57,429 bases of DNA. Source: Parabacteroides sp. PF5-9. GTDB lineage: Bacteria > Bacteroidota > Bacteroidia > Bacteroidales > Tannerellaceae. Location of the stretch: positions 1-57,429 of the forward strand of contig NZ_JARXWG010000024.1 in NCBI RefSeq assembly GCF_029893105.1, written 5' to 3'. The notes beneath the pieces were generated by a model. The model searched no databases. It was given only the letters and a program-made list of their open reading frames with translations, and was not told the origin of the DNA. The stretch's first letter is position 1. Every line of letters begins with the position of its first letter. The position numbers and the translations under genes were made by a program. Positions 7,437 through 17,500 of the stretch are shown in pieces.

Positions 7437-9530
7437 TTAGCGAATAGATGAGCTTTTCGAGTGAATAAAAGCCAGGTTTTTACAGGCTTTTCGGTCAATT
7501 TTGCCTGTTGCGGTCAAGGGGATATTTGCAACGGGAATGATCATTTTGGGCTGTTGATGCGTAGGAATCTGCCTACAGATTTGTGCATACAACATATCCA
7601 TGGATGGACTGTTTGTTTTTTCATTCTCGACCAACAGAACGATGGCTTCACCTAACCGGGGATCCGAAACAGAAGTAATTGCGTAAGGAGTATCAATAAC
7701 AAGATGTAAAGCTGCTTCCAACTCTTCCGCCTGCACCTTAATACCTCCCGTATTGATTACATTATCTTTGCGGCCGAGTATACGGAAACGCCCATCGGGT
7801 AAAAGTTCGGCAATATCGTTGGTTTCAAGAGGTTGATCGATATACGGAAGATCTATCACTAATGCATGATCTGTAGAAAGAGTCAGTTTGATACCCGGAA
7901 AAGGGGTGTAATATTCCGATCTATCCTCTCCGTTGATGCGGCGAAGGGCAATATGCGATAAAGTCTCCGTCATGCCATAAGTGGCATATATCTTGTTCGG
8001 AAAATCGCGAAGTCGATTTTTTAGTTCATCATTGATAAAACCTCCACCGATAATCAGGATGTCGATGGCTTTCAGCCGTTCGACTTCATCCGGTTGTTGC
8101 AAGGTATTATAAACCTGCATCGGTACCATTGCTGCAAAACGAACGGGCGTGTCTACATCAGCAAGCGGATGACCGGAGGGTTGGCGGACAATAAGCCGTA
8201 GATTTCTTTCTAACGCACGAACCACCATCATTTTCCCGGCAATATATTGCAACGGCATACAGAGTAATGCGGTATCACCCGGCTGTAGACCTAAAAAATC
8301 ATTGGTCTGCCGGGCACTTTGACGCATCTGTTCTTTTCGGACGGTGATCTGTTTGGGCTGCCCGGTCGAACCGGAGGTCTGAAGGGTGAGGGTAGGAGTG
8401 TCGTTCGACCATTCCGCTATAAAATGATTCAACTCACGGCGGAAAGCGGCGTGACGGTCAATAGCAAATAATTGCCGGTCGCTGTCCGTATTCAATATTG
8501 GTTGCAGGGGGGCAAACCAAAGGCTATCGCGACGTACTTCAAGAGGTAGGCTGATGTTATTCACAAAAAGCGCTCCTGTTCCGAGTCCTTGTGGCAGTGG
8601 ATTTTCATGGGTAGCACACCATTGGGCGATAGCATTTAACCCGATATTCGATTCAAGCGCCGATGTGATCCACCATCCGGCTCTGACCTGTTCAGCTTCA
8701 CGTATCCACTCTTCCGAACCGCAGAATCCACCGTGGAGAGATGGTTTTAAGATAATATATTGAGGCTGGATGGTAGCGAGTAGACGTTGTTTTTCTGTCT
8801 GGTTATGGATACCGATCAACTCCTCGTCCAGAGCAATCGGGATGGGTGATGTTGCAGCAAGCCGCGCCATCTCTTCCCATTGTCCGGCACGGATAGGCTG
8901 TTCGATGGAATGGATATTCAACTCTGCAAGACGGTTGAGTTTATCTATCGCTTCGTTGGGTGAGAAAGCACCATTAGCATCGACACGCAGTTCGAGTTCA
9001 TTCGCTCCGAAATGTCGACGGATATAATATAATAGTTCCAGTTCTTCCTCAAAACGAATCGTGCCGATTTTCAATTTGATACAGCGGAAACCAGCCACAA
9101 GTTTGTCTTCGATTTGCGACAACATCTTTGACGAATCGCCCATCCAGATCAAGCCATTGATTGGAATACCATGACTGCCCTGTGAAAAAGGGGTATCCCA
9201 AAGTGCAAAAGATTGTGTCTGGAAATGACGAAAGGCTGTTTCAAGTCCAAATAAGATAGACGGATAAACACGTAATGCTTCGGTATCGATCACTCCGTTT
9301 GCTACTGTTTGACGACAAAAATCACTCAGTATCGCTTCATAATCGGGAAGATCATCACAACTCAGGTCGGGCAGGGGGGCACATTCACCTATGCCGATGT
9401 GAGTCGGATCATCCTTTGCGGTGAATTTCACATACCACACCTTGCGTTCGGTGTATGTACCACGTGATGTTCCGGCAGGTTGTTTGAACCGGAGTATATG
9501 CGGAATAATTTCTACCGTAAACGGTTTCAT
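7437..9530 (-). CDS. menC-menE: Fused o-succinylbenzoate synthase / o-succinylbenzoate-CoA ligase
   Basis: One 697-residue chain carries two menaquinone enzymes. Residues 1 to about 350 are an enolase-superfamily o-succinylbenzoate synthase: KLK lysines K152 and K154, metal ligands D184 (RVDANGAF), E210 and D235 (ALDEE), and K262 (LKPS). From about residue 370 the chain is an acyl-CoA/AMP ligase: P-loop TSGSTGQPK near 385-393, then YGMTETLSHIALR, DGRFRILGRKDNVINTGG and the C-terminal TATGKIDRK lysine. MenC makes OSB and MenE activates it to OSB-CoA, so the fusion links consecutive steps. The ligase half is shorter at its N-terminus than stand-alone MenE. It is the last gene of the men operon, 3 bp after menB. 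Confidence 0.93.
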   Translation of the reverse strand: MKPFTVEIIPHILRFKQPAGTSRGTYTERKVWYVKFTAKDDPTHIGIGECAPLPDLSCDDLPDYEAILSDFCRQTVANGVIDTEALRVYPSILFGLETAFRHFQTQSFALWDTPFSQGSHGIPINGLIWMGDSSKMLSQIEDKLVAGFRCIKLKIGTIRFEEELELLYYIRRHFGANELELRVDANGAFSPNEAIDKLNRLAELNIHSIEQPIRAGQWEEMARLAATSPIPIALDEELIGIHNQTEKQRLLATIQPQYIILKPSLHGGFCGSEEWIREAEQVRAGWWITSALESNIGLNAIAQWCATHENPLPQGLGTGALFVNNISLPLEVRRDSLWFAPLQPILNTDSDRQLFAIDRHAAFRRELNHFIAEWSNDTPTLTLQTSGSTGQPKQITVRKEQMRQSARQTNDFLGLQPGDTALLCMPLQYIAGKMMVVRALERNLRLIVRQPSGHPLADVDTPVRFAAMVPMQVYNTLQQPDEVERLKAIDILIIGGGFINDELKNRLRDFPNKIYATYGMTETLSHIALRRINGEDRSEYYTPFPGIKLTLSTDHALVIDLPYIDQPLETNDIAELLPDGRFRILGRKDNVINTGGIKVQAEELEAALHLVIDTPYAITSVSDPRLGEAIVLLVENEKTNSPSMDMLYAQICRQIPTHQQPKMIIPVANIPLTATGKIDRKACKNLAFIHSKSSSIR

Positions 9531-9533
9531 TCG

Positions 9534-10358
9534 TCAGGGAAACTTAGGGTATTTCCGGAAATCAGGCTTGCGTTTTTCCAAAAAAGCATTTTTCCCTTCC
9601 TGAGCTTCTTCCGTCATATAGTAGAGCATGGTTGCGTCACCTGCTAATTCCTGAATACCCGCCTGCCCGTCGAGTTCCGCATTCAAACCAGCCTTGATCA
9701 TACGCAGGGCGAGAGGGCTCAGGAGCATCATCTCTTCAGCCCATTGCACATACTCATCTTCCAGTTGCTCAAGCGATACGACTTTGTTGACCAACCCCAT
9801 ATCCAACGCCTCCTGCGCATTATACTGACGGCAAAGGAACCAGATCTCGCGCGCTTTCTTCTGACCGACAACCCGCGCCAGATAAGACGAACCGAAACCA
9901 GCATCGAAACTACCGACACGTGGACCGGTCTGGCCGAAAATGGCGTTCTCCGAAGCAATTGACAGGTCGCATACCACATGAAGTACATGGCCGCCACCGA
10001 TTGCATAGCCGTTTACTGCGGCAATAACCGGTTTCGGGATTGAGCGAATCTGCTTCTGAACATCCAGTACACTTAAACGGGGAGTACCGTCTTTATCGAT
10101 ATATCCACCGAAACCTTTGACATTCTGATCGCCACCCGAACAAAATGCTTTATCACCCGCACCGGTGATAACAACTACGCATATCTCCGGATTTTCACGG
10201 CAAATACGCAAAGCATCACTCATTTCCCCGGTGGTAGTGGGGGTAAACGCATTGCGAAAACGTTCACGGTTGATCGTAATCCGGGCTATTCCGTTGTAAA
10301 AATCAAATAGAATATCTTCGTATGTCTTGATCGTTGACCACTCTCTTTGTGTTGCCAT
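9534..10358 (-). CDS. menB: 1,4-dihydroxy-2-naphthoyl-CoA synthase
   Basis: This 274-residue crotonase-family enzyme closes the second ring of the naphthoquinone, turning OSB-CoA into DHNA-CoA. It begins with the MenB-typical [18 protein letters not shown], has the oxyanion-hole segment [11 protein letters not shown] and the bicarbonate-pocket region around [18 protein letters not shown], and ends with [18 protein letters not shown]. Length is normal. It sits between menD (5 bp upstream) and the menC-menE fusion (3 bp downstream). Confidence 0.97.
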   Translation of the reverse strand: MATQREWSTIKTYEDILFDFYNGIARITINRERFRNAFTPTTTGEMSDALRICRENPEICVVVITGAGDKAFCSGGDQNVKGFGGYIDKDGTPRLSVLDVQKQIRSIPKPVIAAVNGYAIGGGHVLHVVCDLSIASENAIFGQTGPRVGSFDAGFGSSYLARVVGQKKAREIWFLCRQYNAQEALDMGLVNKVVSLEQLEDEYVQWAEEMMLLSPLALRMIKAGLNAELDGQAGIQELAGDATMLYYMTEEAQEGKNAFLEKRKPDFRKYPKFP

Positions 10359-10363
10359 AATAT

Positions 10364-12043
10364 TTATTTTGAATGAAGTTGTTCTTTCAGTTGATGATAA
10401 TAAGATTTATACAAACGAATATCTTCTGCACGGTCTGTAAAGACTTCGAGCAATAACGGCTGTGGTGCTTCTTCCGGTTGGGTAAACTCAGCCATTGCCG
10501 CCGACAAGGTCTCGTCGTCTTTGGCTTGCAAGTAGCGAAATCCGCGTTCAAGCGCCCACCCCTGAGCAGAAGTTTGGTGTGTCGCCGTCACATAACGGTG
10601 TGTTTTTTCAGTCATTTCAAATCCCGGAATAGCTTGGAAGATCTCCCCGCCACCATTGTTGAGCAAAAGGATACGCAGGTTGGAACGTACATGTGGATTC
10701 CAAAGCGCGTTCATATCGTAGAAGAAACTAAGATCGCCTATAACGACATAATTGATCTTATCCGAAGCTGAAGCATAGCCGACAGCCGTTGAAAGTGAAC
10801 CATCGATACCGGCAGTTCCACGATTGGAACAGACTTCTACGGTTTCAGGAAAGGTAAATAACTGCGCATACCGGATCGGAGAGCTGTTTCCCAGGTGAAG
10901 CGTACAGTTTTCCGGTAAGGCGTGAAGTAACTTGCCGATAGCCGATATCTCGGAATAGGGTAGTTCAGGCTCGAAGATCATCTTCGAACTGTTTTCCCAG
11001 GCCTGTTGGTAGCTGTTCGGTTTATTTTCAAGTAAAAATGCGATCTTCTCCAGAAACTCAAAAGGATCCATTTCGATAATAGTCGTCATTGCACCATACA
11101 GATCGGCTACTTCGCCGTCTGCAGAGACATGCCAATGCTCCTTGGGCGGGTTTTCGCGCAAGTATTTTTTCAGTCGCTTAGAAACGACATGTCCGCCATA
11201 GGTAATAACAAGTTCCGGATGCAATTTTTTGAGTTGTTCCTCGGGTAAAGCGTAAAGTATGGCATCGAAGTTTTTAACCGCCATACCCGGAATAACCCGA
11301 TTGCTGAGATGTTCGGTTAACCAGGCAAAGTGTTTATAGAGTTGTTTGCCTATTTTCTTTTCGAACAGGTAAATAAGCGTCATCTGTCCGACTACGATCA
11401 TGCGGCGCGAATAACTGTTCAGGCGTTTGATCAGATCATCGTAATTGCGATCGTAGACATTCAGCCCCTGATACCGGGTAATCACACGAACTTCGGGTAA
11501 AGTAGGCACCGACAGATCAAATAATGGTTCCGACAAAGGGATATTGATATGTACCGGTCCTTTACCCCGGTGATTCAGTTCCAGTAAAGCTTCATTAATC
11601 AGACGGTTGCAATACCATTCATCTTCTTCTATGTGAATTTTGGGCAGATTAACCGACTTTTTAATCATTTCTTTGAATACTCCATTTTGGGGTAATGTTT
11701 GTCCATCCATCTGACCGATCCAGGCCGCCGGACGATCGGCAGAAATAACAATCAAAGGTACTTGTTGGTAAAAAGCTTCAGCCACCGCAGGGAATATGTT
11801 GAGCAAAGCCGTCCCTGAAGTACAACAAACCGCTGCCGGACGACCTCCATGCAAAGCCAGTCCAACAGCAAAGAAACCTGCACTACGTTCATCCGTCACA
11901 GAATGACAGGTAAAAAACGGTTCATTAAGGAAACTCTGGATAAGAGGGGAATTCCTGCTTCCCGGGCAGAGTACAATATTTTTTATATCATGTGCTTTGA
12001 ATAAAGCAACAAGCTGGAGAATATTTTTATTACTTGAAAACAT
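10364..12043 (-). CDS. menD: 2-succinyl-5-enolpyruvyl-6-hydroxy-3-cyclohexene-1-carboxylate synthase
   Basis: A thiamine-diphosphate enzyme of 559 residues that joins isochorismate and 2-oxoglutarate. The N-terminal pyrimidine-binding domain shows [14 protein letters not shown] and the conserved glutamate in [32 protein letters not shown] and [17 protein letters not shown] follow. The C-terminal pyrophosphate domain has [14 protein letters not shown] and the downstream [15 protein letters not shown]. All are standard for MenD. The gene follows menF by 25 bp. Confidence 0.97.
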   Translation of the reverse strand: MFSSNKNILQLVALFKAHDIKNIVLCPGSRNSPLIQSFLNEPFFTCHSVTDERSAGFFAVGLALHGGRPAAVCCTSGTALLNIFPAVAEAFYQQVPLIVISADRPAAWIGQMDGQTLPQNGVFKEMIKKSVNLPKIHIEEDEWYCNRLINEALLELNHRGKGPVHINIPLSEPLFDLSVPTLPEVRVITRYQGLNVYDRNYDDLIKRLNSYSRRMIVVGQMTLIYLFEKKIGKQLYKHFAWLTEHLSNRVIPGMAVKNFDAILYALPEEQLKKLHPELVITYGGHVVSKRLKKYLRENPPKEHWHVSADGEVADLYGAMTTIIEMDPFEFLEKIAFLLENKPNSYQQAWENSSKMIFEPELPYSEISAIGKLLHALPENCTLHLGNSSPIRYAQLFTFPETVEVCSNRGTAGIDGSLSTAVGYASASDKINYVVIGDLSFFYDMNALWNPHVRSNLRILLLNNGGGEIFQAIPGFEMTEKTHRYVTATHQTSAQGWALERGFRYLQAKDDETLSAAMAEFTQPEEAPQPLLLEVFTDRAEDIRLYKSYYHQLKEQLHSK

Positions 12044-12068
12044 AAATACTGCGTGTTTAAATTATCCA

Positions 12069-13145
12069 TTAATAAAGATCCATAAGACGTTTGATTGTTT
12101 GCAGTTTGTCTTCCGTTTCCTGCCATTCCTCTTCAAGGATAGACGAATCGAGTAATCCGCCACCTGCATAAAGTTGGATAATATCCTGTTGGATCGACAT
12201 ACAACGGAGGTTCACATACAGATCAGTCTGTCCGTCGGGATCGAGCCAGCCGATAAACCCCGAGTAATAGCGGCGGTCATATCCTTCATGATCAAGGATA
12301 AAACGGTAAGCCTGCTCTTTAGGCAGACCGCAAATCGCCGGAGTCGGATGGAGCAGACTAAGCAGATTGCCAAGAGACCGGTTATCGGGAAGTGAAAAGT
12401 AGAAGTCACTTTTCAGATGAGCCAGTTCACCGGCACGCACACTGTAGGGGCCTTCTTCTTTGGCTCGAATACCAGCCGTCGCCAATTGTTTTTGAATGTA
12501 TCGGGCAACAAGACGTTGTTCATAGTTGTTTTTATCGTCCCACTGACCAGGAAGTTCGCCATCCTGTAAAGGTTGTGTTCCGGCCAGAGCAACGGTATGC
12601 CATTGCTGTTTGTTGCCTGAAAGAAGTATCTCAGGTGTAGAGCCTATCCATATCCCTGTCTGAGGCGTATAGCAAAAATAAACATACGAACGAATGTATC
12701 GTTTACACGCTCTTAAGAACAGCGCAAAAGGGGAGAAATTCCTGTTGTATTCCACCTTTTCTTGCCGTGAGAGCACCAGTTTGTCCAATTCCTTGGATAA
12801 CAGAGGCTGGAGAAATATTTCAAACCGTTTTTTATAGTCATCCGAAGGAACAGTGTTATTTATCGACTGCTTTCTTTCTATTTCAGAGATCTCGGAGAGC
12901 TCATTTCTCCATTCATGATTCTCGGCCGGAATAAGAATTAGAGGAGTTGAAGACGATATCTTAAACGGAGCAATCACAAATCCTTTCTGTTCATTCAGTG
13001 CTTCAATCGAAGAAAAGAGACGGACAGCTTCGTTCGACGGTCCGACAATTCGGATCTGTTCTTCTCCGGGGATGCGATACAGTGCGAAGCTCTTCTCTCG
13101 ACTGATCCATTCCCGGATATGCTCTATTTGCACATCCTCCTTCAT
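12069..13145 (-). CDS. menF: Isochorismate synthase
   Basis: A 358-residue chorismate-utilising enzyme that converts chorismate to isochorismate at the entry to menaquinone synthesis. The family blocks are visible: GSTPEILLSG, a VALAGTQPL segment, HPTPAICGLPKEQA and YSGFIGWLDPDGQTDLYVNLR, ending in the EEEWQETEDKLQTI helix. I see nothing that would link it to siderophore synthesis; the neighbours place it in the men pathway. Its ATG shares one base with the stop of the HAD/hotdog gene (TAATG at 13143-13147), which suggests translational coupling. Confidence 0.95.
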   Translation of the reverse strand: MKEDVQIEHIREWISREKSFALYRIPGEEQIRIVGPSNEAVRLFSSIEALNEQKGFVIAPFKISSSTPLILIPAENHEWRNELSEISEIERKQSINNTVPSDDYKKRFEIFLQPLLSKELDKLVLSRQEKVEYNRNFSPFALFLRACKRYIRSYVYFCYTPQTGIWIGSTPEILLSGNKQQWHTVALAGTQPLQDGELPGQWDDKNNYEQRLVARYIQKQLATAGIRAKEEGPYSVRAGELAHLKSDFYFSLPDNRSLGNLLSLLHPTPAICGLPKEQAYRFILDHEGYDRRYYSGFIGWLDPDGQTDLYVNLRCMSIQQDIIQLYAGGGLLDSSILEEEWQETEDKLQTIKRLMDLY

Positions 13146-14377
13146 TATCTCTTTTTAATCACACTATTGACTACTCGCACAGCAGACACCAGTTTATCGG
13201 TCGAGGTGTAAATATGAACGTCCCACACATGAGAAGAACGGCCTTTGTGGATAATTGTCGCAACGGCACGCACGGTGTCACCCTCTTGTGCCGACGACAT
13301 ATGATTACCGCTTACTTGCATACCAACCACAATTTCATCCGGTTTGCAGATGATCATCGATCCCAGTCCCGCTACGGTTTCCGCCAGAGCCAGTGTGGCG
13401 CCTCCGTGCAGAATACCAAACGGTTGACGTGTCCGTACATCTACCGGCATGGTGGCCTCGACACGATCTTCGGATGCAAACGTATATTGGATACCCAGAT
13501 TGCCCATAAGCGCATGTTTGGCACGTGCGTTAAGTTCATCCAACGGTATTTGTGTCGCGCGTATTTCCGAAAGGATCGCTTTCTCTATCGCAGCGGCTAC
13601 CCCATCTTCTTCGTTGGAAAGTGTGATGTCGTCGGCACAGCTTTTGACGGCATCGGACGCATTTCCCATCGCAATACCAAGTCCGGCTAACTGAATCATA
13701 GGGATATCACAGGCTCCTTCGCCAATAGCGATAACCTCTTCGCGTTTTAAATTGAGTTTGTCAAGCAAGAGGGCAAGACTATCGCCTTTATTGATAGATG
13801 TAGGAACTACTTCAAGAAAGAATTCCTCTGAACGGAAGGTATCCAGGACTCCATTTAGTCTTTTTTTCCAATGATTTTCCAGTCCGATAAGGTTTTCTGT
13901 ATCGTCGCTGACCAACATGCATTTATGGGAACAGAAATCGATAGCTGCAGGAAAGTCTTCTACCGCTACAATGCGCATCTCGTTGATCTTGGCTTCCGAC
14001 TGAATATGCGGGTTGTCGGGGCGATCTGTGATAATCGTATCATTGTAGTAGGTGAATATGGCAAAATCATTCTTTTTGGCTTTCTTATTGAGATAAGGTA
14101 TCATCTCAGGATCGATCTGTTTTTCGTAAAGCATCTCGCCGTTTTGTACACTGAAGATTTGCCCACCGTTATACGACATGATAAAACCTCCGTAATTGTT
14201 AAGTTCCAAAGCATTTGAGATAGGGAGCAAACCGTAAGTAGGGCGACCTGAAGCCAAAACGATCCGTACACCCATCTGTTGTATCTTTTTCAGAGCAGCT
14301 AGTGTGCCCGGCATTATTTCTTTATTGTTGTTTAATAAGGTGCCGTCTACATCCAGGACTAATAGTTTATACTTCAT
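13145..14377 (-). CDS. HAD (Cof-type) phosphatase fused to hotdog thioesterase, MenI-like
   Basis: A 410-residue two-domain protein. Residues 1 to about 272 are a Cof-type HAD hydrolase (nucleophile D9 and D11 in LDVDGTLL, LASGRPTYG, and a terminal block GEGACDIPMI where the family usually has GDxxND). Residues about 280-410 are a hotdog thioesterase of the PaaI/MenI type, with HGG at 324-326, the probable catalytic E333 (LAETVAG), and NHMSSAQEGDTV. As first gene of the men operon, overlapping menF by one base, the hotdog half is a strong candidate for DHNA-CoA thioesterase, which frees DHNA after MenB. The HAD half's substrate is unknown. The annotation of the thioesterase role is inference from domain and context. 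Confidence 0.88.
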   Translation of the reverse strand: MKYKLLVLDVDGTLLNNNKEIMPGTLAALKKIQQMGVRIVLASGRPTYGLLPISNALELNNYGGFIMSYNGGQIFSVQNGEMLYEKQIDPEMIPYLNKKAKKNDFAIFTYYNDTIITDRPDNPHIQSEAKINEMRIVAVEDFPAAIDFCSHKCMLVSDDTENLIGLENHWKKRLNGVLDTFRSEEFFLEVVPTSINKGDSLALLLDKLNLKREEVIAIGEGACDIPMIQLAGLGIAMGNASDAVKSCADDITLSNEEDGVAAAIEKAILSEIRATQIPLDELNARAKHALMGNLGIQYTFASEDRVEATMPVDVRTRQPFGILHGGATLALAETVAGLGSMIICKPDEIVVGMQVSGNHMSSAQEGDTVRAVATIIHKGRSSHVWDVHIYTSTDKLVSAVRVVNSVIKKR

Positions 14378-14401
14378 GTTTGTTATCTTTGGTTCGGATC
14401 A

Positions 14402-14409
14402 CAAAACTA
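14402..14409 (-). promoter_or_regulatory. Putative -7 box for the men operon
   Basis: TAGTTTTG on the minus strand fits TAnnTTTG and lies 25 bp ahead of the HAD/hotdog ATG. I found no good -33 TTTG at the right spacing. Confidence 0.35.
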
Positions 14410-14474
14410 CATAAAATGTCTCAAAGGAGCGGCACAAAAGCCGATATCGGGATAAAAAATAGAACGTATCTGGT

Positions 14475-14511
14475 CAAAAAAAAGAGATCAACCTGATTGC
14501 TGGGTTGATCT
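14475..14511 (-). terminator. Rho-independent terminator of the fimbrial operon
   Basis: AGATCAACC (14485-14493) and GGTTGATCT (14503-14511) form a 9-bp stem with a 9-base loop. On the minus strand it is followed by a run of T (plus-strand A at 14475-14483). It lies 60 bp after the stop of the large adhesin gene and before the men operon. The plus strand also has a weaker T-rich tail. Confidence 0.75.
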
Positions 14512-14570
14512 ACTCCTTTTTATCAATAGACGTTAATTTAACGCATTGTTCATACAATACAAATTATATA

Positions 14571-17500
14571 TCACCGTCTGTTTACCATGACTTTCGTTGT
14601 GTGTGTGTCAGTACGTAATATATACACACCTCCGTGGAATATCTTATTTAATGTAGTTTGTTCACCTACAATAACAGGTAGTTCGGCCTGTTTTCGTCCC
14701 ATAATGTCGAAAACAGAAACATAAACCTTACTTCCTTCTCTGTTCCGGATATTCAGGTAAACAGTCATTTGCCCTTCACTATTGGCATAGGCCAATAATT
14801 TATCATTATCGGCATTGATGTCAGGTATTCCGGAACTTGTCAAGCGACGGAAGAGCACGCTGAAACGATCTGTACCGGATATGCCGCTCGATTCGAAATT
14901 GTAATCGCCACTGCGAAGATCGAATTCAACCTTACGCCATTTGTCGCGCAAAATCACATCCAAGGTATCTAAATTCAGTATCTCTTTCGCATGGAAACGG
15001 AAAATTCCACTTTCGCCAGCCTGGAAGCCGATAGGTATTTCCGTGCCGTGCATAATTTCCGGAAGGCCGTTTATAACCAGTTCCCGTGTGGAAGAAGCGG
15101 GCAGGGTAAATATTTCTACCCCTCGATTGACCAACCATTTATCACTATCGTATGTGTCAAACGCTTTCTTCGCTTCTGGGTCTGCGTAAATGACTGTCTC
15201 ATCAGAGTTTACATCGTTGTCGACCGTGATACGCAGTAACGGACGGGACTCTGTATCGTTTACTTCAGAGGACTTCAACATATTGCTGCCATGATCGGCA
15301 TGGCGGCGATGCGCATCGGTAAACGTGAGTGTACCTCCGCTTTCCCCTTCACGTACCCGTACCCAAAAGGCCTGCATGGGAGGAATATATCCCAGAGCGT
15401 AAGAGCCGGTAGGCGTTGCATCCTTCCAACTTGGTGCTACCGCCACATTGCCCGAGGCATTGTATGCCCAGAATTCATATACACCAGCCACATAGGTACG
15501 ATACCATATCGTACTGTATAGACCGCTTTGTTGTGTCGATTCCGCTGTCCAATGCCAATACGAAGGGAATGGATTACCTACCAGGTTGAACCCGGCTTTG
15601 TCATGCGTGCCGAGACGGGTAGGATTCAAAGGCCCCTGATTACCATCCGTATATGTTCCTGAAAACTTCACGGCGATGTCTGACGTTGTTGAATTGACCG
15701 TATAGCCCTGCCCAGTCAAAAAGGCACTGGGTATCATCCATGCATTCGATGTTTCGTTGTAATACTCCACCCGTGCACTACCTATTACAGCAGAGATCGA
15801 AGGTATTACACCTCCTTGTACAGGACTGCTCACATACCAGTTGCGGCCTTTTTCCAGTAGGTGTTCTACATTTTGTTGAACGGCCTGCATCTTACCTCCA
15901 CTTATATTATTATCCATGAAAGAAGCATTTTCTTTCAGTGTAAAAACATTGGCTTTTAATTCAATGCCATTTTCAAGCGTATATGCTTTGGATGGATGTA
16001 CGGTGATGCTATCCATCTCTACATCTATATCTTGCAAGCAGTTGGCTTCGATTTGTACAACGGCATTGGCATAGGGAAGAATATGATCATCCGTTTGCGT
16101 TTCCCACCGGTGTGGCTCGCTCCAGGAACCGTTTTCAATGAATTTTACCGGGTAATAGGTGAACATCAGCGGGAATGTGCGGGTGTCGATGCCATTGAAT
16201 ATGACTATATCGCCATGTAATGAAGAATCGGACTTGCCGGTCACGCATTTCAGATGAATATTATTAAGTTCGTTGTGAACAACTTCTGCTTCCACTCCGC
16301 ACAGCCAGACAGAGACATCACTGGGATCTCCGGTCGGGAAAAAGCCTGTTCCTCTGATCACAATCGTTGTTCCGCCGGTAACAGGGGCGTAAGCCGGGGT
16401 TATTTCAGCAATATGTATCGATTCGTAGCAATAGGCTTCTGTCAACGTCGCAGTCGTACAACCGGTAGTCACAGCTACTGTCACATTCCCCGCATTATGC
16501 GCTGGGGGTGTACAGGTAATCGTTGTATTGTCAACGACCCGGATATTAGTCGCTTTTATACCGCCAAACGTAACAGAGGTCACCCACGAATTGTTACCTG
16601 CATTATACGGATCGAATCCTTTTCCGGTGATAGTCACTAATCCGATAGGATTGATGGGACTCAATGGGTCACTTGTATAAATGCCACCGGCAGTAGGTCC
16701 TGCATTGGGGGCTATTCCCATTATTTCGGTCTCAATGACAGATAGTTCCACCTGATCGAAATAATGGGTGTTAGGGATATATAAACCATATGGGGGATAG
16801 GTTACCAAAGGCGTTATTGAATCGCTAAATTCAGTAATCCGATACGTTACCTTTGTGAGCGGAGTGGCAGTGAAGGTATATGTATCGTCGGTATAGCCTG
16901 TTTGTTCATTGATATCCCCTGTATTCATATTTACGATCTTGAAAGAGTAGGGAGTTGTGCCATTATTGATTGTTACGGTAGCCGTTACCCCATCTCCCGG
17001 ACAGACAAGGGGCGTATTGGTGTCGATCACTATTTGCGGCATAGGTACAAGCAGTATGCGGAAAGGGGTGGGTGCCGAGTAACAGCCCCAGTCATCGCCT
17101 CTTACAACCCAGTAGGTGATATCTGTTTCTACCTTAGGATCATAAGTGGGTTCAGAGATTGAAGTTGGTGGGTTTGGAACTCCGTCGGCTATGGCATCCA
17201 ATGCATCATCTTCCGATGAATACCATTCCAAACGCTGCGTAGCATCCAACTTAAGATCCAGGAAATCCGACAGGTCTATGGGACTTCCGCTCGTCTGCAC
17301 GTAACCGATTAAATCGTCAAACTCAAGTTCTATAGGGACTTCACCGTCACGAATATGGACTACCACATGGATCGGGTCGCTCTCGCAGCTATCGGGATGA
17401 ATAACGGTGGCCCAATATTCTTCACGCGGATGTGCCCTGTTTTGCCAGAAATGTTCCATAACCCCACTGTCGGCTATAGGAATGGAACCACCCTGACGAA

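Noticed and set aside
13214-13690. 158-codon open frame on the plus strand
   Set aside because: Antisense shadow of the HAD/hotdog gene.
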